Shown: positions 7,952 to 16,278, numbered from the stretch's first letter. The stretch: 32,709 nt of DNA from CAZDGV01 sp964505195 (GCA_964505195.1 CAZDGV010000017.1:1-32709); one strand, 5' to 3'. Notes: a model not told the origin generated them from the letters alone. A program made the numbers and translations.

Positions 7952-8034
7952 GAAACAAGACAGAATTTTTTATCCTTCTTTTGTAACTAATTGATTTACA
8001 ATAAAATTTTTGCTAAATAATGAAAGTCATGCTA

Positions 8035-8889
8035 TCAGCGGGCGCTTGGGCACCGATAAGAGCTGATATTAAAACTGATGCCCAGTGTGGCAAAAACATA
8101 TTGATCTTTCTGTCCGCTGAAACCACGCTGCGCTCCTGCCGTGCCAATGGGAATGCCGGTTTCGAAACTGCGATCCTGCAACAAAAATGCGGGCGTTGGC
8201 TGTCCGTTTACAAAAGGAAAAGCTGCTGCACCGGCATAAGTACCTGATACATCATCGAGATAATCGGTATTGGTAAATCGATGTGCGATTTCAAAGCTAA
8301 TATTGGTTTGCGGGTTGATAGCATACTTCACGCCAATGCCCAGGGGAATGACCATAGCGGCGGTGGAATAGAAACGACGCTCAGGATATAATGCTGAACC
8401 CTGACCTTCCGTACCCAGGGGACGTAGAAAATATTTTACACCATTTAAATACGCATAAGGATCGAAGTTGAGCATACCCACGCCGACAGTAAGATAAGGA
8501 GTAAACCTTTCAAGTGGATTTACGGGATTGAACTTAAAAAAGTTGACATCAGCCTGCACCATAAACTCCCACACATTGGTATTAAAACTCAAATTGCGGC
8601 GCTGTTGGTATTCATTTTTTGTATTGTACACATCGCTGTAGCCCAGCATGGCAAAATTGGCGGCAACGCGCGCGGCCACGTAATTATTAAACTGCTTCCT
8701 GAAAAAAATACCGCCGGCAACTTTGGGGCGATTGAGCTGCGCACGGGTATTTAAATCACCAAAATAATGCGCTGCACCCAACATCACACCAAATTCTCCC
8801 TCATGCTTAAACCCTTCATACTGAGCATGCATAGGCTGGGCATTCAGCATCATGATGGCTGCTACCAAAAAGTATCTGAGCGATTTCAT
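8035..8889 (-). CDS. PorG-like outer membrane beta-barrel protein (DUF6089 family)
   Basis: A 284-residue exported protein. The ATG at 8889 gives a clean signal peptide (MKSLRYFLVAAIMMLNAQPMHA, then QY); the longer in-frame start adds ten residues in front of it. The mature protein starts with the EFGVMLGAAHYFGDLNT block (residues 27-43) characteristic of DUF6089, and alternates short amphipathic strands and turns to an aromatic C-terminal strand near FATLGISFNIS. DUF6089 includes PorG, an outer membrane component of the T9SS. Neighbours nadK and the CBS gene are the usual Bacteroidota partners of this family, which supports the assignment. It is last in the run, 60 bp after nadK. The exact PorG role is inferred. 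Confidence 0.8.
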   Translation of the reverse strand: MKSLRYFLVAAIMMLNAQPMHAQYEGFKHEGEFGVMLGAAHYFGDLNTRAQLNRPKVAGGIFFRKQFNNYVAARVAANFAMLGYSDVYNTKNEYQQRRNLSFNTNVWEFMVQADVNFFKFNPVNPLERFTPYLTVGVGMLNFDPYAYLNGVKYFLRPLGTEGQGSALYPERRFYSTAAMVIPLGIGVKYAINPQTNISFEIAHRFTNTDYLDDVSGTYAGAAAFPFVNGQPTPAFLLQDRSFETGIPIGTAGAQRGFSGQKDQYVFATLGISFNISSYRCPSAR

Positions 8890-8949
8890 TGCGGATATTT
8901 TCTTTCGGTTACAAAGCATATAACGCGGATTCCTTCGTTTTCGTGTGTA

Positions 8950-9828
8950 TCAGTTTCTGCGATCCAGTCCCCACGAAAGTTTGTTGCGCAGGGTTTGGAG
9001 AAAATTGCTACCGTTCAGTCGCAGCAGAATGATGCTGAACTGTTCTTTTTTTACAGCCAGCTGCACCTGCTTGCTTACAATTTCCTTACGCGAATCCAGG
9101 GTACAGAGAAAACTGTCGGCACGCCCCTCTACTTCAAAAGAAATCACGTTGTTATCGGGCACCACGATGGGGCGTACATTCAAATTATGCGGCGCAACGG
9201 GGGTAATTACAAAACTTCCTGCATCAGGAAATACAATGGGGCCGTTGCAGCTGAGCGAATAGCCGGTAGAGCCGGTAGGCGTGGCAACGATGAGCCCGTC
9301 GGCCCAGTAAGTATTCAAAAACGCGCCGTTCAAATACGCATGAATCTTGATCATGCTTGAAGTGTCGCGCTTGTGGATGGCAAATTCGTTGAGGGCATAA
9401 GGTGTTGCACCAAAAAGACCGGCATCGCTATCGAGATGTATAAGCGACCTTTCATCTTTTACATAGGTATGATGCGTAAGGGCTTCTACCACCGTTTCTA
9501 CTTCTTCTCTGCCGATGCCTGCCAAAAATCCCAGTCGCCCGAAATTGATGCCTACCAACGGAATGGCTTTATCGCGCACCAGCGTTACCGTATCCAGCAG
9601 CGTACCATCACCACCCAAGCTAATCAAACATTCAAAGGAAGAATCGAGGTCTTCTGAACTTTGAAACAGCAACGGCTCCTGTTCAAAATGAATGGCCTCG
9701 CGAATTTGACGATAAAAATCTTCGAATATTACGGGCGTGATATGATTCCGCTCCAGCGCACCAATCAGCAGCTGAATATCTGACTGCTGCGCCGCTTCAA
9801 ACACCCGACTGTAAATAGCTACTTTCAT
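8950..9828 (-). CDS. nadK: NAD kinase
   Basis: A 292-residue ATP-NAD kinase that makes NADP in the cytosol. Diagnostic motifs are LGGDGTLLDT (residues 71-80, the GGDGT nucleotide-binding loop), GINFGRLGFL (93-102), ALNEFAIH (145-152, the conserved NE) and ATPTGSTGYSLS (182-193). Length is typical. It lies between the Omp85-like gene (58 bp upstream) and the PorG-like gene, as part of a conserved Bacteroidota neighbourhood. Confidence 0.97.
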   Translation of the reverse strand: MKVAIYSRVFEAAQQSDIQLLIGALERNHITPVIFEDFYRQIREAIHFEQEPLLFQSSEDLDSSFECLISLGGDGTLLDTVTLVRDKAIPLVGINFGRLGFLAGIGREEVETVVEALTHHTYVKDERSLIHLDSDAGLFGATPYALNEFAIHKRDTSSMIKIHAYLNGAFLNTYWADGLIVATPTGSTGYSLSCNGPIVFPDAGSFVITPVAPHNLNVRPIVVPDNNVISFEVEGRADSFLCTLDSRKEIVSKQVQLAVKKEQFSIILLRLNGSNFLQTLRNKLSWGLDRRN

Positions 9829-9886
9829 GTTGCATTTGCTTCTAAGCCACTTCAGTACCGAATAGGTACCACTCTGATTTCACGCT

Positions 9887-11401
9887 TCAAAAGGCTTTTT
9901 GCAAGTGTAAAAATAAGCCCTTTTCACCCAATTGGTTGATGGAATATTCAAACCTGGCAACAAAATCGTAGTAGCTTAAGAGGTCAATACCGGCACCTGC
10001 AGTGTAGAGTAATCGGTTGGAAAGCACTGAGGTAACAGCAGAGGGATGATGCACTGCCCCTACATCGCCATACAGTTTAAAAAGCACTTTAAAAGGAACC
10101 CGATTATATTTTTCACTTCGTGTTAGTATGGTTGCCAATCGCAGATCGAAGAGCTCATGTCGCAAAGTTGTTTTAAGCATTGCTGCCATCACCCCATCAA
10201 TAACATAGTATTCGAGTCCGCGCAAAAACCATTCGCCATAGCCCAAGGCATTCATATTAATATAAGGCTGCTCGAAAGGCAGTTTGAGCATACCATATCC
10301 TTGCAGTGCAAGCGAAGTTTTCTTTTGAGCTCCCATTAAAAAAAACCGACCCGCCTGCGCATTCAACTGCCATAAATTCAACCCTACATTGCCCAAACCA
10401 CGTTGCATGAATATAATATTGGCATTGCTGCCGCGCAGCGGATACGCAATATTATCAACCGCGAAATACTGGTATTGATAGATGGCTTCGAGATAGCGCT
10501 GTCTTCGATCATCGGCACCGTAAAAAGGCATAAAGCCCTTGATGGTGTTCGATTGAATAAGTCGGGAAATGGTATCGGGAATTTGATCGGCAACATAAGC
10601 CAGCTTAAAAGCATGGCGATGGCGTACGCCTTTACGAATGGTAAATGCACCCTGTGCACGAAAAGTAGAACGCACGAAAGGGCCGATTTCATTATTGGAA
10701 ACAGGATAAAACACCTGCTTATCTGCATCTGTTGCATATTGCATTTGGCGCGATTGCAAATAGCCCGCAGAAAAACCAAACCCCTTCTCCATCTTGCGAT
10801 CGAAAAAGGGCATTTCATATTCAAGCAAAAACTGTCGGCTGTATCCGTTCAAATAAAAAAGACGCAACTTGTCGCTCCGACCGGTGGTGTTGTTCCAGAA
10901 AAGCTTCACACCGTAGTTCACACGCTCCATGCTGCGGTGCTGCTCTTTCCACCACTGATTGAAATTGCGATCCACCAGTTTAAACTGCGGTATCGGCAAA
11001 ATATACCAACGCTCTTTTACGGCAATTTCCAAATCAATGGTTTGAACAGTAGCAGCGATTATACTGGTGGTCACTTCTAAAAAAAGCTGGGTATTGCTCA
11101 CATTGATTTTTGCCTTCTCCAGCAGTGCAGGAATATCTGCTACTTGCACGGAGCTTCCTTCGGTAAAAGGCAATTCACGACGTATAATCGCTTCGCGTGT
11201 AACATGATTACCTACAATCACAATGCGGCCAATGATTAACGCACGGCGCTTTTCATTGCTTAGCGAATCAGATTCTACTACAGCAGAACTTACTTTTTCA
11301 GCAATGGCTTGTGCACGAGTTTCCTGTGCATGCATCATGAAAAAGAAAAAGCAACCGATGAAGCAACGGAGAAATGGTAAATCAAAAGAGGCGCATGGCA
11401 T
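9887..11401 (-). CDS. Short Omp85/BamA-like outer membrane protein with a single POTRA domain
   Basis: 504 residues from the ATG at 11401; an upstream TTG at 11410 overlapping the CBS stop is an alternative start. The N-terminus is hydrophobic with an export signal (LRCFIGCFFFFMMHAQETRA). Residues about 55-135 look like one POTRA domain: GRIVIVGNHVTREAIIRREL, then an alpha-helical part and the strand VQTIDLEIAVKERWYILP. The rest alternates barrel strands rich in aromatics and ends in Phe (FLHLQKAF), as outer membrane barrels do. Full BamA carries four or five POTRA domains and over 750 residues, so this is a short paralogue. It sits between the CBS gene and nadK in the porG neighbourhood. Substrate or partner unknown. 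Confidence 0.75.
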   Translation of the reverse strand: MPCASFDLPFLRCFIGCFFFFMMHAQETRAQAIAEKVSSAVVESDSLSNEKRRALIIGRIVIVGNHVTREAIIRRELPFTEGSSVQVADIPALLEKAKINVSNTQLFLEVTTSIIAATVQTIDLEIAVKERWYILPIPQFKLVDRNFNQWWKEQHRSMERVNYGVKLFWNNTTGRSDKLRLFYLNGYSRQFLLEYEMPFFDRKMEKGFGFSAGYLQSRQMQYATDADKQVFYPVSNNEIGPFVRSTFRAQGAFTIRKGVRHRHAFKLAYVADQIPDTISRLIQSNTIKGFMPFYGADDRRQRYLEAIYQYQYFAVDNIAYPLRGSNANIIFMQRGLGNVGLNLWQLNAQAGRFFLMGAQKKTSLALQGYGMLKLPFEQPYINMNALGYGEWFLRGLEYYVIDGVMAAMLKTTLRHELFDLRLATILTRSEKYNRVPFKVLFKLYGDVGAVHHPSAVTSVLSNRLLYTAGAGIDLLSYYDFVARFEYSINQLGEKGLFLHLQKAF

Positions 11402-11406
11402 GCTTC

Positions 11407-12066
11407 TCAAATATTGAGATAATTCATCAAGTGATCGAAGTTGCTTTTGAGCTCTTCTTCGGAAAGATTTTCGCCAAAATATTGCAGCACCTGATACTCA
11501 TAACGTTCAAAAGAAGCGAGGATGTCGAGGATATCTGTCTTGTTTACTTTTATCGCCACCAGCAAATGACCTGTTTCATCTGTCCAAGTATTGAGGTGTA
11601 ATATGCGCGCATCGTTTGTTTCTACAATGCGCCCGATTTCTGAAATGGTAAAATCAATGGGACGCATTTGCAATACGATTACTCCTCCGGGCTCAGCTGC
11701 TGCATTGTATTTGGCGAGGGCCTCCAGCAAGCTGCGCATAGTAATAATGCCAATGAAAACTTCGTCTTCACCTGTTACTGCCAGAGTGGAAAGCATACGC
11801 TGCTGCATGATGTTGAGCGCAGACAAAAAAAACGCATGTTGTTTTACGGCCACTTTTTCTGCGTCGGCTGCAAGCGTAGAAAGTGCAGCAGTTTCATCTG
11901 TGGCGTCCAATAAATCCGACTCATGTATCATGCCCACATAACGATCTTCGTTACAAAGCGGTAATGCTGAAACATGATGTTCCTGCATCCATTCCAGCGC
12001 CTGCTGCAGGGTATCCTGCATGCGAAGGAAAGGCACAGAAGGTGATATCAGTTCAGCAGCAATCAT
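11407..12066 (-). CDS. CBS-domain pair protein with C-terminal ACT-like domain
   Basis: A 219-residue soluble protein. Residues 1-55 and about 66-120 are two CBS motifs (VSALPLCNEDRYVGMIHESDLL and LSTLAVTGEDEVFIGIITMRSL), which bind adenine nucleotides as a sensory pair. Residues about 130-205 resemble an ACT domain (ISEIGRIVETNDARILHLNT, then VAIKVNKTDILDILASFERY). This CBS plus ACT-like architecture commonly neighbours nadK and the DUF6089 gene in Bacteroidota. Its stop falls 6 bp before the Omp85-like ATG, and it begins 18 bp after the hydrolase. The sensed ligand and effector are unknown. Confidence 0.85.
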   Translation of the reverse strand: MIAAELISPSVPFLRMQDTLQQALEWMQEHHVSALPLCNEDRYVGMIHESDLLDATDETAALSTLAADAEKVAVKQHAFFLSALNIMQQRMLSTLAVTGEDEVFIGIITMRSLLEALAKYNAAAEPGGVIVLQMRPIDFTISEIGRIVETNDARILHLNTWTDETGHLLVAIKVNKTDILDILASFERYEYQVLQYFGENLSEEELKSNFDHLMNYLNI

Positions 12067-12084
12067 ATTGCCAGCATTTCTTGG

Positions 12085-12858
12085 TTATATAGCAACAGGC
12101 TTACCCAACTTGGTAAGAAAGCCATGAAGAATTCGGTTGAAATCTTCCGGCTGCTCCATCATGGGGGCATGCCCGCATTGATCAATAAAATGTAATTCCG
12201 ACTGCGGAATGAGTTTGTTGAATTCCTCGCCCACAAAGGGAGGCGTAATAGTATCGTTGTTACCCCAAATGAGCAAAGTGGGCACTTTAATCCCTTTCAA
12301 TTCATTACCCAAATTGTTTCGGATGGCGCTTTTTGCCAAAGCGATGATTTTAATCACTTTCATTCGCTGGTTCACAATATCATATACTTCATCTACCAAT
12401 TCTTTGGTAGCTACAGCGGGATTGTAAAAAGTGAGTTCGGTTTTTTTGCGGATATATTCATAGTCGCCGCGCTTGGGGTAAGTATCGCCCATGCCGTTTT
12501 CAAACAAACCGGAGCTGCCTGTCAAAATCAATGATTTGAGCCGCTCGGGATGCTTGAGTGTATGCACCAGCGCAACATGTCCACCCAAAGAATTACCTAG
12601 CAGGTGAATATTTTTATAGTCGCGTGTTTCAATGAATTTATGAACAAACTTAGCCAATCCGCCTACGGTTGTGTGCAGCAAGTCAAGTTCAAAAAGAGGC
12701 AGCATGGGTACCACTACTTTATGATGCTTGCTGAAATAGTCGATCAGGTCACGAAAATTACTCAAGGCGCCAAACAAACCGTGAAGCAGTATTAGGGGCT
12801 CACCCTCACCTTCTTCAATAAACTTGAACTTATCTATTTGTTTGATTTCGTATTGCAT
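12085..12858 (-). CDS. Alpha/beta-fold hydrolase
   Basis: A 257-residue cytoplasmic hydrolase with a complete catalytic triad: nucleophile Ser90 in LLGNSLGGHVAL, acid Asp202 in LLIWGNNDTITPP and His230 in DQCGHAPMMEQP. The oxyanion-hole HG is at 26-27 (LILLHGLFGALSNF). The arrangement resembles MhpC/epoxide-hydrolase-type enzymes, but the substrate cannot be told from sequence. It lies 62 bp after the cvpA-like gene and 18 bp before the CBS gene, so it is probably cotranscribed with both. Confidence 0.9.
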   Translation of the reverse strand: MQYEIKQIDKFKFIEEGEGEPLILLHGLFGALSNFRDLIDYFSKHHKVVVPMLPLFELDLLHTTVGGLAKFVHKFIETRDYKNIHLLGNSLGGHVALVHTLKHPERLKSLILTGSSGLFENGMGDTYPKRGDYEYIRKKTELTFYNPAVATKELVDEVYDIVNQRMKVIKIIALAKSAIRNNLGNELKGIKVPTLLIWGNNDTITPPFVGEEFNKLIPQSELHFIDQCGHAPMMEQPEDFNRILHGFLTKLGKPVAI

Positions 12859-12920
12859 GTAAATAATATCCGCTTTGCGAATAGTTGCTAAAATAGTTGA
12901 TTATGCCGAGAAATTGAATT

Positions 12921-13475
12921 TCAGTATGCTTTTACAGTGGCAGGTAATGCGGTTTCTGTGGTTTTTTCAAAAAACTGCTGTAATTGCGTAAACACATCTT
13001 TCAAAAATGGCAATACCGACGACATAAAGTCCATCGCGGCAGGGGCCCATGGTTGCAAGTATGGATATACCATAGAGCTGTCAATAGTGGCTTGCGATAA
13101 CAAACCCATTTTAGTAAGGAAAAACAGGACAGCACTGTAAACAAGTCCGTATGCAAGCAGATAAACTAAAACACCCGCCAGCTTATTAGCCCAGCCCAAC
13201 ATGGCCAGCTCAAATCCTTTTTCAATGGCAGCACCGAGCAAACGAAATAGTAAAATGACACCAATAAAAACAATCAAAAAGGCAATGAAAGGCAACCAGC
13301 GCTCATGTACACTCACTTCATTGCCCAGCCATTTGGCAACGGTTGCTGAAAGCTTAAACGACAAAGTGAAAGCCAAAAGCAATCCTACCACGGAAAAGAG
13401 TGCTGCAATCAATCCCCTTTGAATGCCCTTGAAAAAGGCAAACACAGCGATGATGATAGCAATGATGTCAATCAT
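12921..13475 (-). CDS. CvpA family membrane protein
   Basis: A 184-residue integral membrane protein with four hydrophobic segments (about residues 2-16, 23-45, 62-83 and 102-123) and the conserved start IDIIAIIIAVFAFFKGIQRGLIAALFSVVGLLLAF. The first-helix pattern and the GxxKGxxRGL turn identify the CvpA/colicin V production family. The hydrophilic C-terminus ends with VFTQLQQFFEKTTETALPATVKAY. It starts 3 bp after the yqeY-like stop, so translation is likely coupled. Its cellular role is not firmly known. Confidence 0.9.
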   Translation of the reverse strand: MIDIIAIIIAVFAFFKGIQRGLIAALFSVVGLLLAFTLSFKLSATVAKWLGNEVSVHERWLPFIAFLIVFIGVILLFRLLGAAIEKGFELAMLGWANKLAGVLVYLLAYGLVYSAVLFFLTKMGLLSQATIDSSMVYPYLQPWAPAAMDFMSSVLPFLKDVFTQLQQFFEKTTETALPATVKAY

Positions 13476-13478
13476 GCT

Positions 13479-13937
13479 TTATGATGCTTTGCTGAGCAGT
13501 TGCTTTACAATGGCACTGATGGCTTTACCGTCGGCTTTGCCTGCCAGTTCGCGCGTTGCGATACCCATTACTTTTCCCATATCGGCTGGTGATGTAGCGC
13601 CGGCTGCAGCAATGATTGCAGCCACGGCTTCTGTTAACTCAGCTTCTGAAAGTTGCTTTGGGAGAAACTTTTCAATCACTGTAATTTCCTCCTGCTCTTT
13701 TTGTGCGAGATCTGCGCGTTGCTGCTGTTGATATATTTCAAGCGCATCTTTACGTTGCTTCACCAGTTTTTGAAGCAGTTTCATTTCATCATCAGCGCTG
13801 AGGGCTTCTCCTCCGCCTTCTGCTGTTTTTGCAAGTAAAATGGCTGCCTTGATTGCGCGCAAACTGCGCAAAGCAGCTTCATCTTTGGCTTTCATAGCCT
13901 CTTTCAGATGCTCCATGATTTGTTGTTCCAAACTCAT
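13479..13937 (-). CDS. GatB/YqeY domain protein
   Basis: A 152-residue soluble protein matching the YqeY family (related to the GatB tail of amidotransferases). Signatures are HLKEAMKAKDEAALRSLRAIKAAILLAK (residues 10-37), QKEQEEITVIEKFLPKQLSEAEL (74-96) and ADMGKVMGIATRELAGKADGKAIS (118-141). It may have a tRNA-related role by homology, but no reaction is assigned to the stand-alone family. It lies 11 bp after gldC and 3 bp before the cvpA-like gene. Confidence 0.93.
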   Translation of the reverse strand: MSLEQQIMEHLKEAMKAKDEAALRSLRAIKAAILLAKTAEGGGEALSADDEMKLLQKLVKQRKDALEIYQQQQRADLAQKEQEEITVIEKFLPKQLSEAELTEAVAAIIAAAGATSPADMGKVMGIATRELAGKADGKAISAIVKQLLSKAS

Positions 13938-13948
13938 GCGTATGTGTT

Positions 13949-14293
13949 TTACTGGTTTTGTTTGAATTGCAATGCTTTGAACTTCTTCATAAACTCCTGC
14001 GCAAACTGCTTCATATCATCGGTCAGTTCCTGTTGCTGAGTTGCGCGCTGAAAAGTATCGGCCATGGTCATCATCACCTGATAATAGAAATCCGCCATTT
14101 CGTCTACCATCATTTCTTTGGTCCAGAGGTCGATGCGCAATGCGGATTTATCGGCTCCATCCCAAAAGGCAAGCATCATTGCTTTTGCAATCTGATCCAT
14201 TTGTGCGGTACTGTCGGTAGCCCTCCAGCTGATGGCAGTGGGAACACGATCCTGATCAAGTGAAACATTTACGGTAATGGTACTGTTATGCAT
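13949..14293 (-). CDS. gldC: Gliding motility protein GldC
   Basis: 114 residues from the ATG at 14293 (MHNSTITVNV). Family hallmarks are the strand DRVPTAISWRATDS (residues 15-28), KAMMLAFWDG (37-46), LRIDLWTKEMMVDEM (52-66) and the very typical MADTFQRATQ (77-86). GldC is a small cytoplasmic protein associated with gliding and T9SS function in Bacteroidota and is also found in non-gliders, so it does not prove motility. It is the first gene of a run with yqeY- and cvpA-like genes and has its own -7 box at 14311-14318. Confidence 0.9.
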   Translation of the reverse strand: MHNSTITVNVSLDQDRVPTAISWRATDSTAQMDQIAKAMMLAFWDGADKSALRIDLWTKEMMVDEMADFYYQVMMTMADTFQRATQQQELTDDMKQFAQEFMKKFKALQFKQNQ

Positions 14294-14310
14294 AAACTTA
14301 TTTGAAAACA

Positions 14311-14318
14311 CAAAAGTA
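14311..14318 (-). promoter_or_regulatory. -7 promoter box upstream of gldC
   Basis: TACTTTTG on the minus strand fits TAnnTTTG exactly. It lies 3 bp before the stop of the glycosyltransferase in transcription order (box inside the spacer) and 17 bp upstream of the gldC ATG. No convincing -33 TTTG is seen. Confidence 0.5.
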
Positions 14319-14320
14319 CA

Positions 14321-15427
14321 TCAAACCCGCTTGGCAGCGCCTGAAAAGAGGCGATCTAATGCTGAAAACAAGGAGGGTGCCTGTGTTTGCTGTAGCAGCG
14401 ATTGCGTGTTCCGGATATGCTGGCTGCGAAACGCTTCGTCTTTGTACAAGAGCATCATCTTCACGGCTAGCTCTTCCATATTACGTGCTTCGTAAAAAAC
14501 AAAAGCGTCTTCACCAAGTTCCTCCAGTACCGGAATACGCGGAGCAATTACCGGCACGGCGCAAGCGAGTGACTGCAATAAATGAAAACGGGTGTGACCG
14601 GAAAATCCTACATCCACCAATGCATATGCTGCGGTGATGAGCGCTTGTTCAATAGATAGACTTACAGCATCTATAAAAACCAGCTCTGCCCGATAACGAT
14701 ATGAAGCGATTTCTTGTGCAAGTGCGTTGTTTTCAGGTTGCGCTCCCAGCAAAACCAGTTTCATCCCTGTATGCTGTCTTTTTTTGAATTGAGCATACGC
14801 CTTCAAAAGCATTTTCAATTCATCCGCATCCAGATCGCCTGCATCTGCGCAAAGCATATACTCTGCGCCGCTAGTGTAGGTTTCCTTGATTTGTGATGGA
14901 TCGATTTCTGTTGCGGCTTGTTCAAGAGCCGGCAACATAGGGGGCATCAAAGTTATTGAAGCAGCATCTGCTGAAAATGCTTTCAAATGCAACGCAACCG
15001 TATTGCTAAAAAGCAGATATGCTGAAGCATGCTTTACGGCATTACGCATCATCTGTTGCCAACTTTTAGTGGTGCGCAAATCACCATTTTGATAGTCTTG
15101 CAAAAAAACAATTTGCGGGACCGACTTATCGGACCAGCAATTCCCCGCTGCCTGTATTGCCAGATCTGCTTTGCATTTTCGTTGCTTCCAGATCAACCAT
15201 GTACGCATCCATATTCCTCGAAGCAGTGCTTGCTTTGGCGCATTCAGTTGCAGAATGGAAACATTCGACGCAAAGTCTGCTTCTTCCAGTATGTATTTTT
15301 CGGTAAGGACGAAAAAAGTATATGCGCGATGGTTTGTAGCAAATGGAACCAGCACATACCGCAGCAGTGCAACTGCAGACTGCTCAGCACGGGGCACGAC
15401 TCCAATAGTATTGATTACAATGCGCAC
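14321..15427 (-). CDS. Glycosyltransferase, GT-B fold (group 1/GT4-like)
   Basis: 368 residues from a GTG at 15427, chosen because the protein then begins VRIVINTIGVVPRAEQS, the usual first strand of GT-B enzymes. An in-frame ATG at 15511 would add 28 residues with no match to the fold. The C-terminal half has the donor-site pattern: EYMLCADAGDLDADEL, GMKLVLLGAQPENNALAQEI, the helix DVGFSGHTRFHLLQSLACAVPVIAPRIPVLEELGEDAFVFYE with the conserved Glu cluster, then a C-terminal helical region. The family is GT4-like; donor and acceptor are unknown. It is divergent from the 15766 gene and directly upstream of gldC. Confidence 0.75.
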   Translation of the reverse strand: MRIVINTIGVVPRAEQSAVALLRYVLVPFATNHRAYTFFVLTEKYILEEADFASNVSILQLNAPKQALLRGIWMRTWLIWKQRKCKADLAIQAAGNCWSDKSVPQIVFLQDYQNGDLRTTKSWQQMMRNAVKHASAYLLFSNTVALHLKAFSADAASITLMPPMLPALEQAATEIDPSQIKETYTSGAEYMLCADAGDLDADELKMLLKAYAQFKKRQHTGMKLVLLGAQPENNALAQEIASYRYRAELVFIDAVSLSIEQALITAAYALVDVGFSGHTRFHLLQSLACAVPVIAPRIPVLEELGEDAFVFYEARNMEELAVKMMLLYKDEAFRSQHIRNTQSLLQQTQAPSLFSALDRLFSGAAKRV

Positions 15428-15765
15428 AACAGCAAAGGTAACACGGAACAGATAAATGGATCTGTTGCATGCAGTTTTATGAAACGATGCTACCAAGCTT
15501 TTACAACGCAATCATATTGTCGATATTTCAACATCCAATTTTTAGTGCCTTATTCAAATGCCTGATTTTCCGGCCGATACCCCTGCCTACAAACAAAGTA
15601 GGATACCTTCCTCTTTACAATGTTAGAATCACGGTAAGCGTATCCTTTTACTACGCTAAAAAAACTTTCAAAACATAATGCCAAAGAGGGTTTGAGCCGA
15701 TTTTTAACCCTTTTTGAATCGGTAATTTGTATCTGATCTTTTTTTTATCCTACAATCCAATTTTT
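15428..15765. other. 338-bp divergent intergenic region
   Basis: No gene is supported here; short open frames lack family features. It holds a TACCTTTG box for the glycosyltransferase (15433-15440), a 6-bp inverted repeat AGCGTA/TACGCT (15637-15657), a T-rich tract just before the 15766 gene, and a weaker inverted repeat (CCGATT / AATCGG, about 15696-15721). A TAATTTG at about 15722 is a degenerate -7 candidate for the plus-strand genes. Confidence 0.6.
15433..15440 (-). promoter_or_regulatory. -7 promoter box of the GT-B glycosyltransferase
   Basis: TACCTTTG on the minus strand is an exact TAnnTTTG match ending only 5 bp before the GTG start at 15427. If used, the mRNA would be leaderless or nearly so. 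No -33 TTTG is seen at the usual 19-21 bp distance, which weakens the call. Confidence 0.4.
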
Positions 15766-16227
15766 ATGAAAACCATCATGCTGTCAACGCTGCTATTATG
15801 CAGCTTATGGGCTGCCGCACAGGTGCCCAGCTTCCCGTCGGGCAAGGAAAAATATGACGGAAAACCAGAACGCTTTCAAAGGATTCCCAAAGAAAAACCA
15901 TTTGGTGTGGAGCAAGCACAGTTGCATCGACTTATGGTACTGAGATTGCGTGAGCAAGCAACCGTACAATGCGCAGAAGACTACACTTTTCAGGGAACGA
16001 TTACAGAAAAAAGAGCCGAATCGCCGGCAGTGCTAACCATCGTGATGCGTGCCACAGAAGATCAAGACCTCATGTTAACATTGAGTCGTATTACCATCGA
16101 CGGGAAAACTACTTTCAGAGGCATTATACTTCATGCGAACCATAGCGATGCGCTTTTACTAGAGCCCGACGACAATGGAAAACATACATGGAAAAGCGTA
16201 AAACGCTCGAGTTTGCTGGCCGACTAA
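15766..16227 (+). CDS. Small secreted protein paired with a metzincin protease gene
   Basis: 153 residues from the ATG at 15766; an in-frame earlier start only adds 13 residues ahead of the signal peptide. Residues 1-19 are a signal peptide (LLLCSLWAAAQVP). The mature part starts with a charged, Pro/Gly-rich segment (PSFPSGKEKYDGKPER), then a helix (VEQAQLHRLMVLRLREQATV) and a beta-rich half (FQGTITEKRAESPAVLTIVMR, then LTLSRITIDGKTTFRGIILH and ALLLEPDDNGKHTWKSVK). Similar small secreted proteins ending in a strand-turn-KK pattern occur beside secreted proteases in Bacteroidota (from memory, not checked). It is 71 bp upstream of the protease on the same strand. Function unknown; an inhibitor or folding-partner role is inference. 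Confidence 0.7.
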   Translation: MKTIMLSTLLLCSLWAAAQVPSFPSGKEKYDGKPERFQRIPKEKPFGVEQAQLHRLMVLRLREQATVQCAEDYTFQGTITEKRAESPAVLTIVMRATEDQDLMLTLSRITIDGKTTFRGIILHANHSDALLLEPDDNGKHTWKSVKRSSLLAD

Positions 16228-16248
16228 TCACATTTCTCACTCTAATAC

Positions 16249-16278
16249 TTGCTGTGTAAAACATCATCCACGCAGCAA
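16249..16278 (+). promoter_or_regulatory. Hairpin between the small secreted protein and the protease
   Basis: TTGCTGTGT pairs with ACGCAGCAA (9 bp including one G-U) around a 12-nt loop, ending 20 bp before the protease ATG. No T run follows directly. It could stabilise the upstream message or set the ratio of the two products. Confidence 0.45.

Noticed and set aside
7983..8003. TTGTAA / TTACAA inverted repeat after the porG-like gene
   Set aside because: A short AT-only stem with no T run suited to termination and no link to a regulator; likely chance in AT-rich DNA.
10403..11080. A 225-codon plus-strand open frame
   Set aside because: Antisense to the Omp85-like gene, with no signal peptide, domain or start context.
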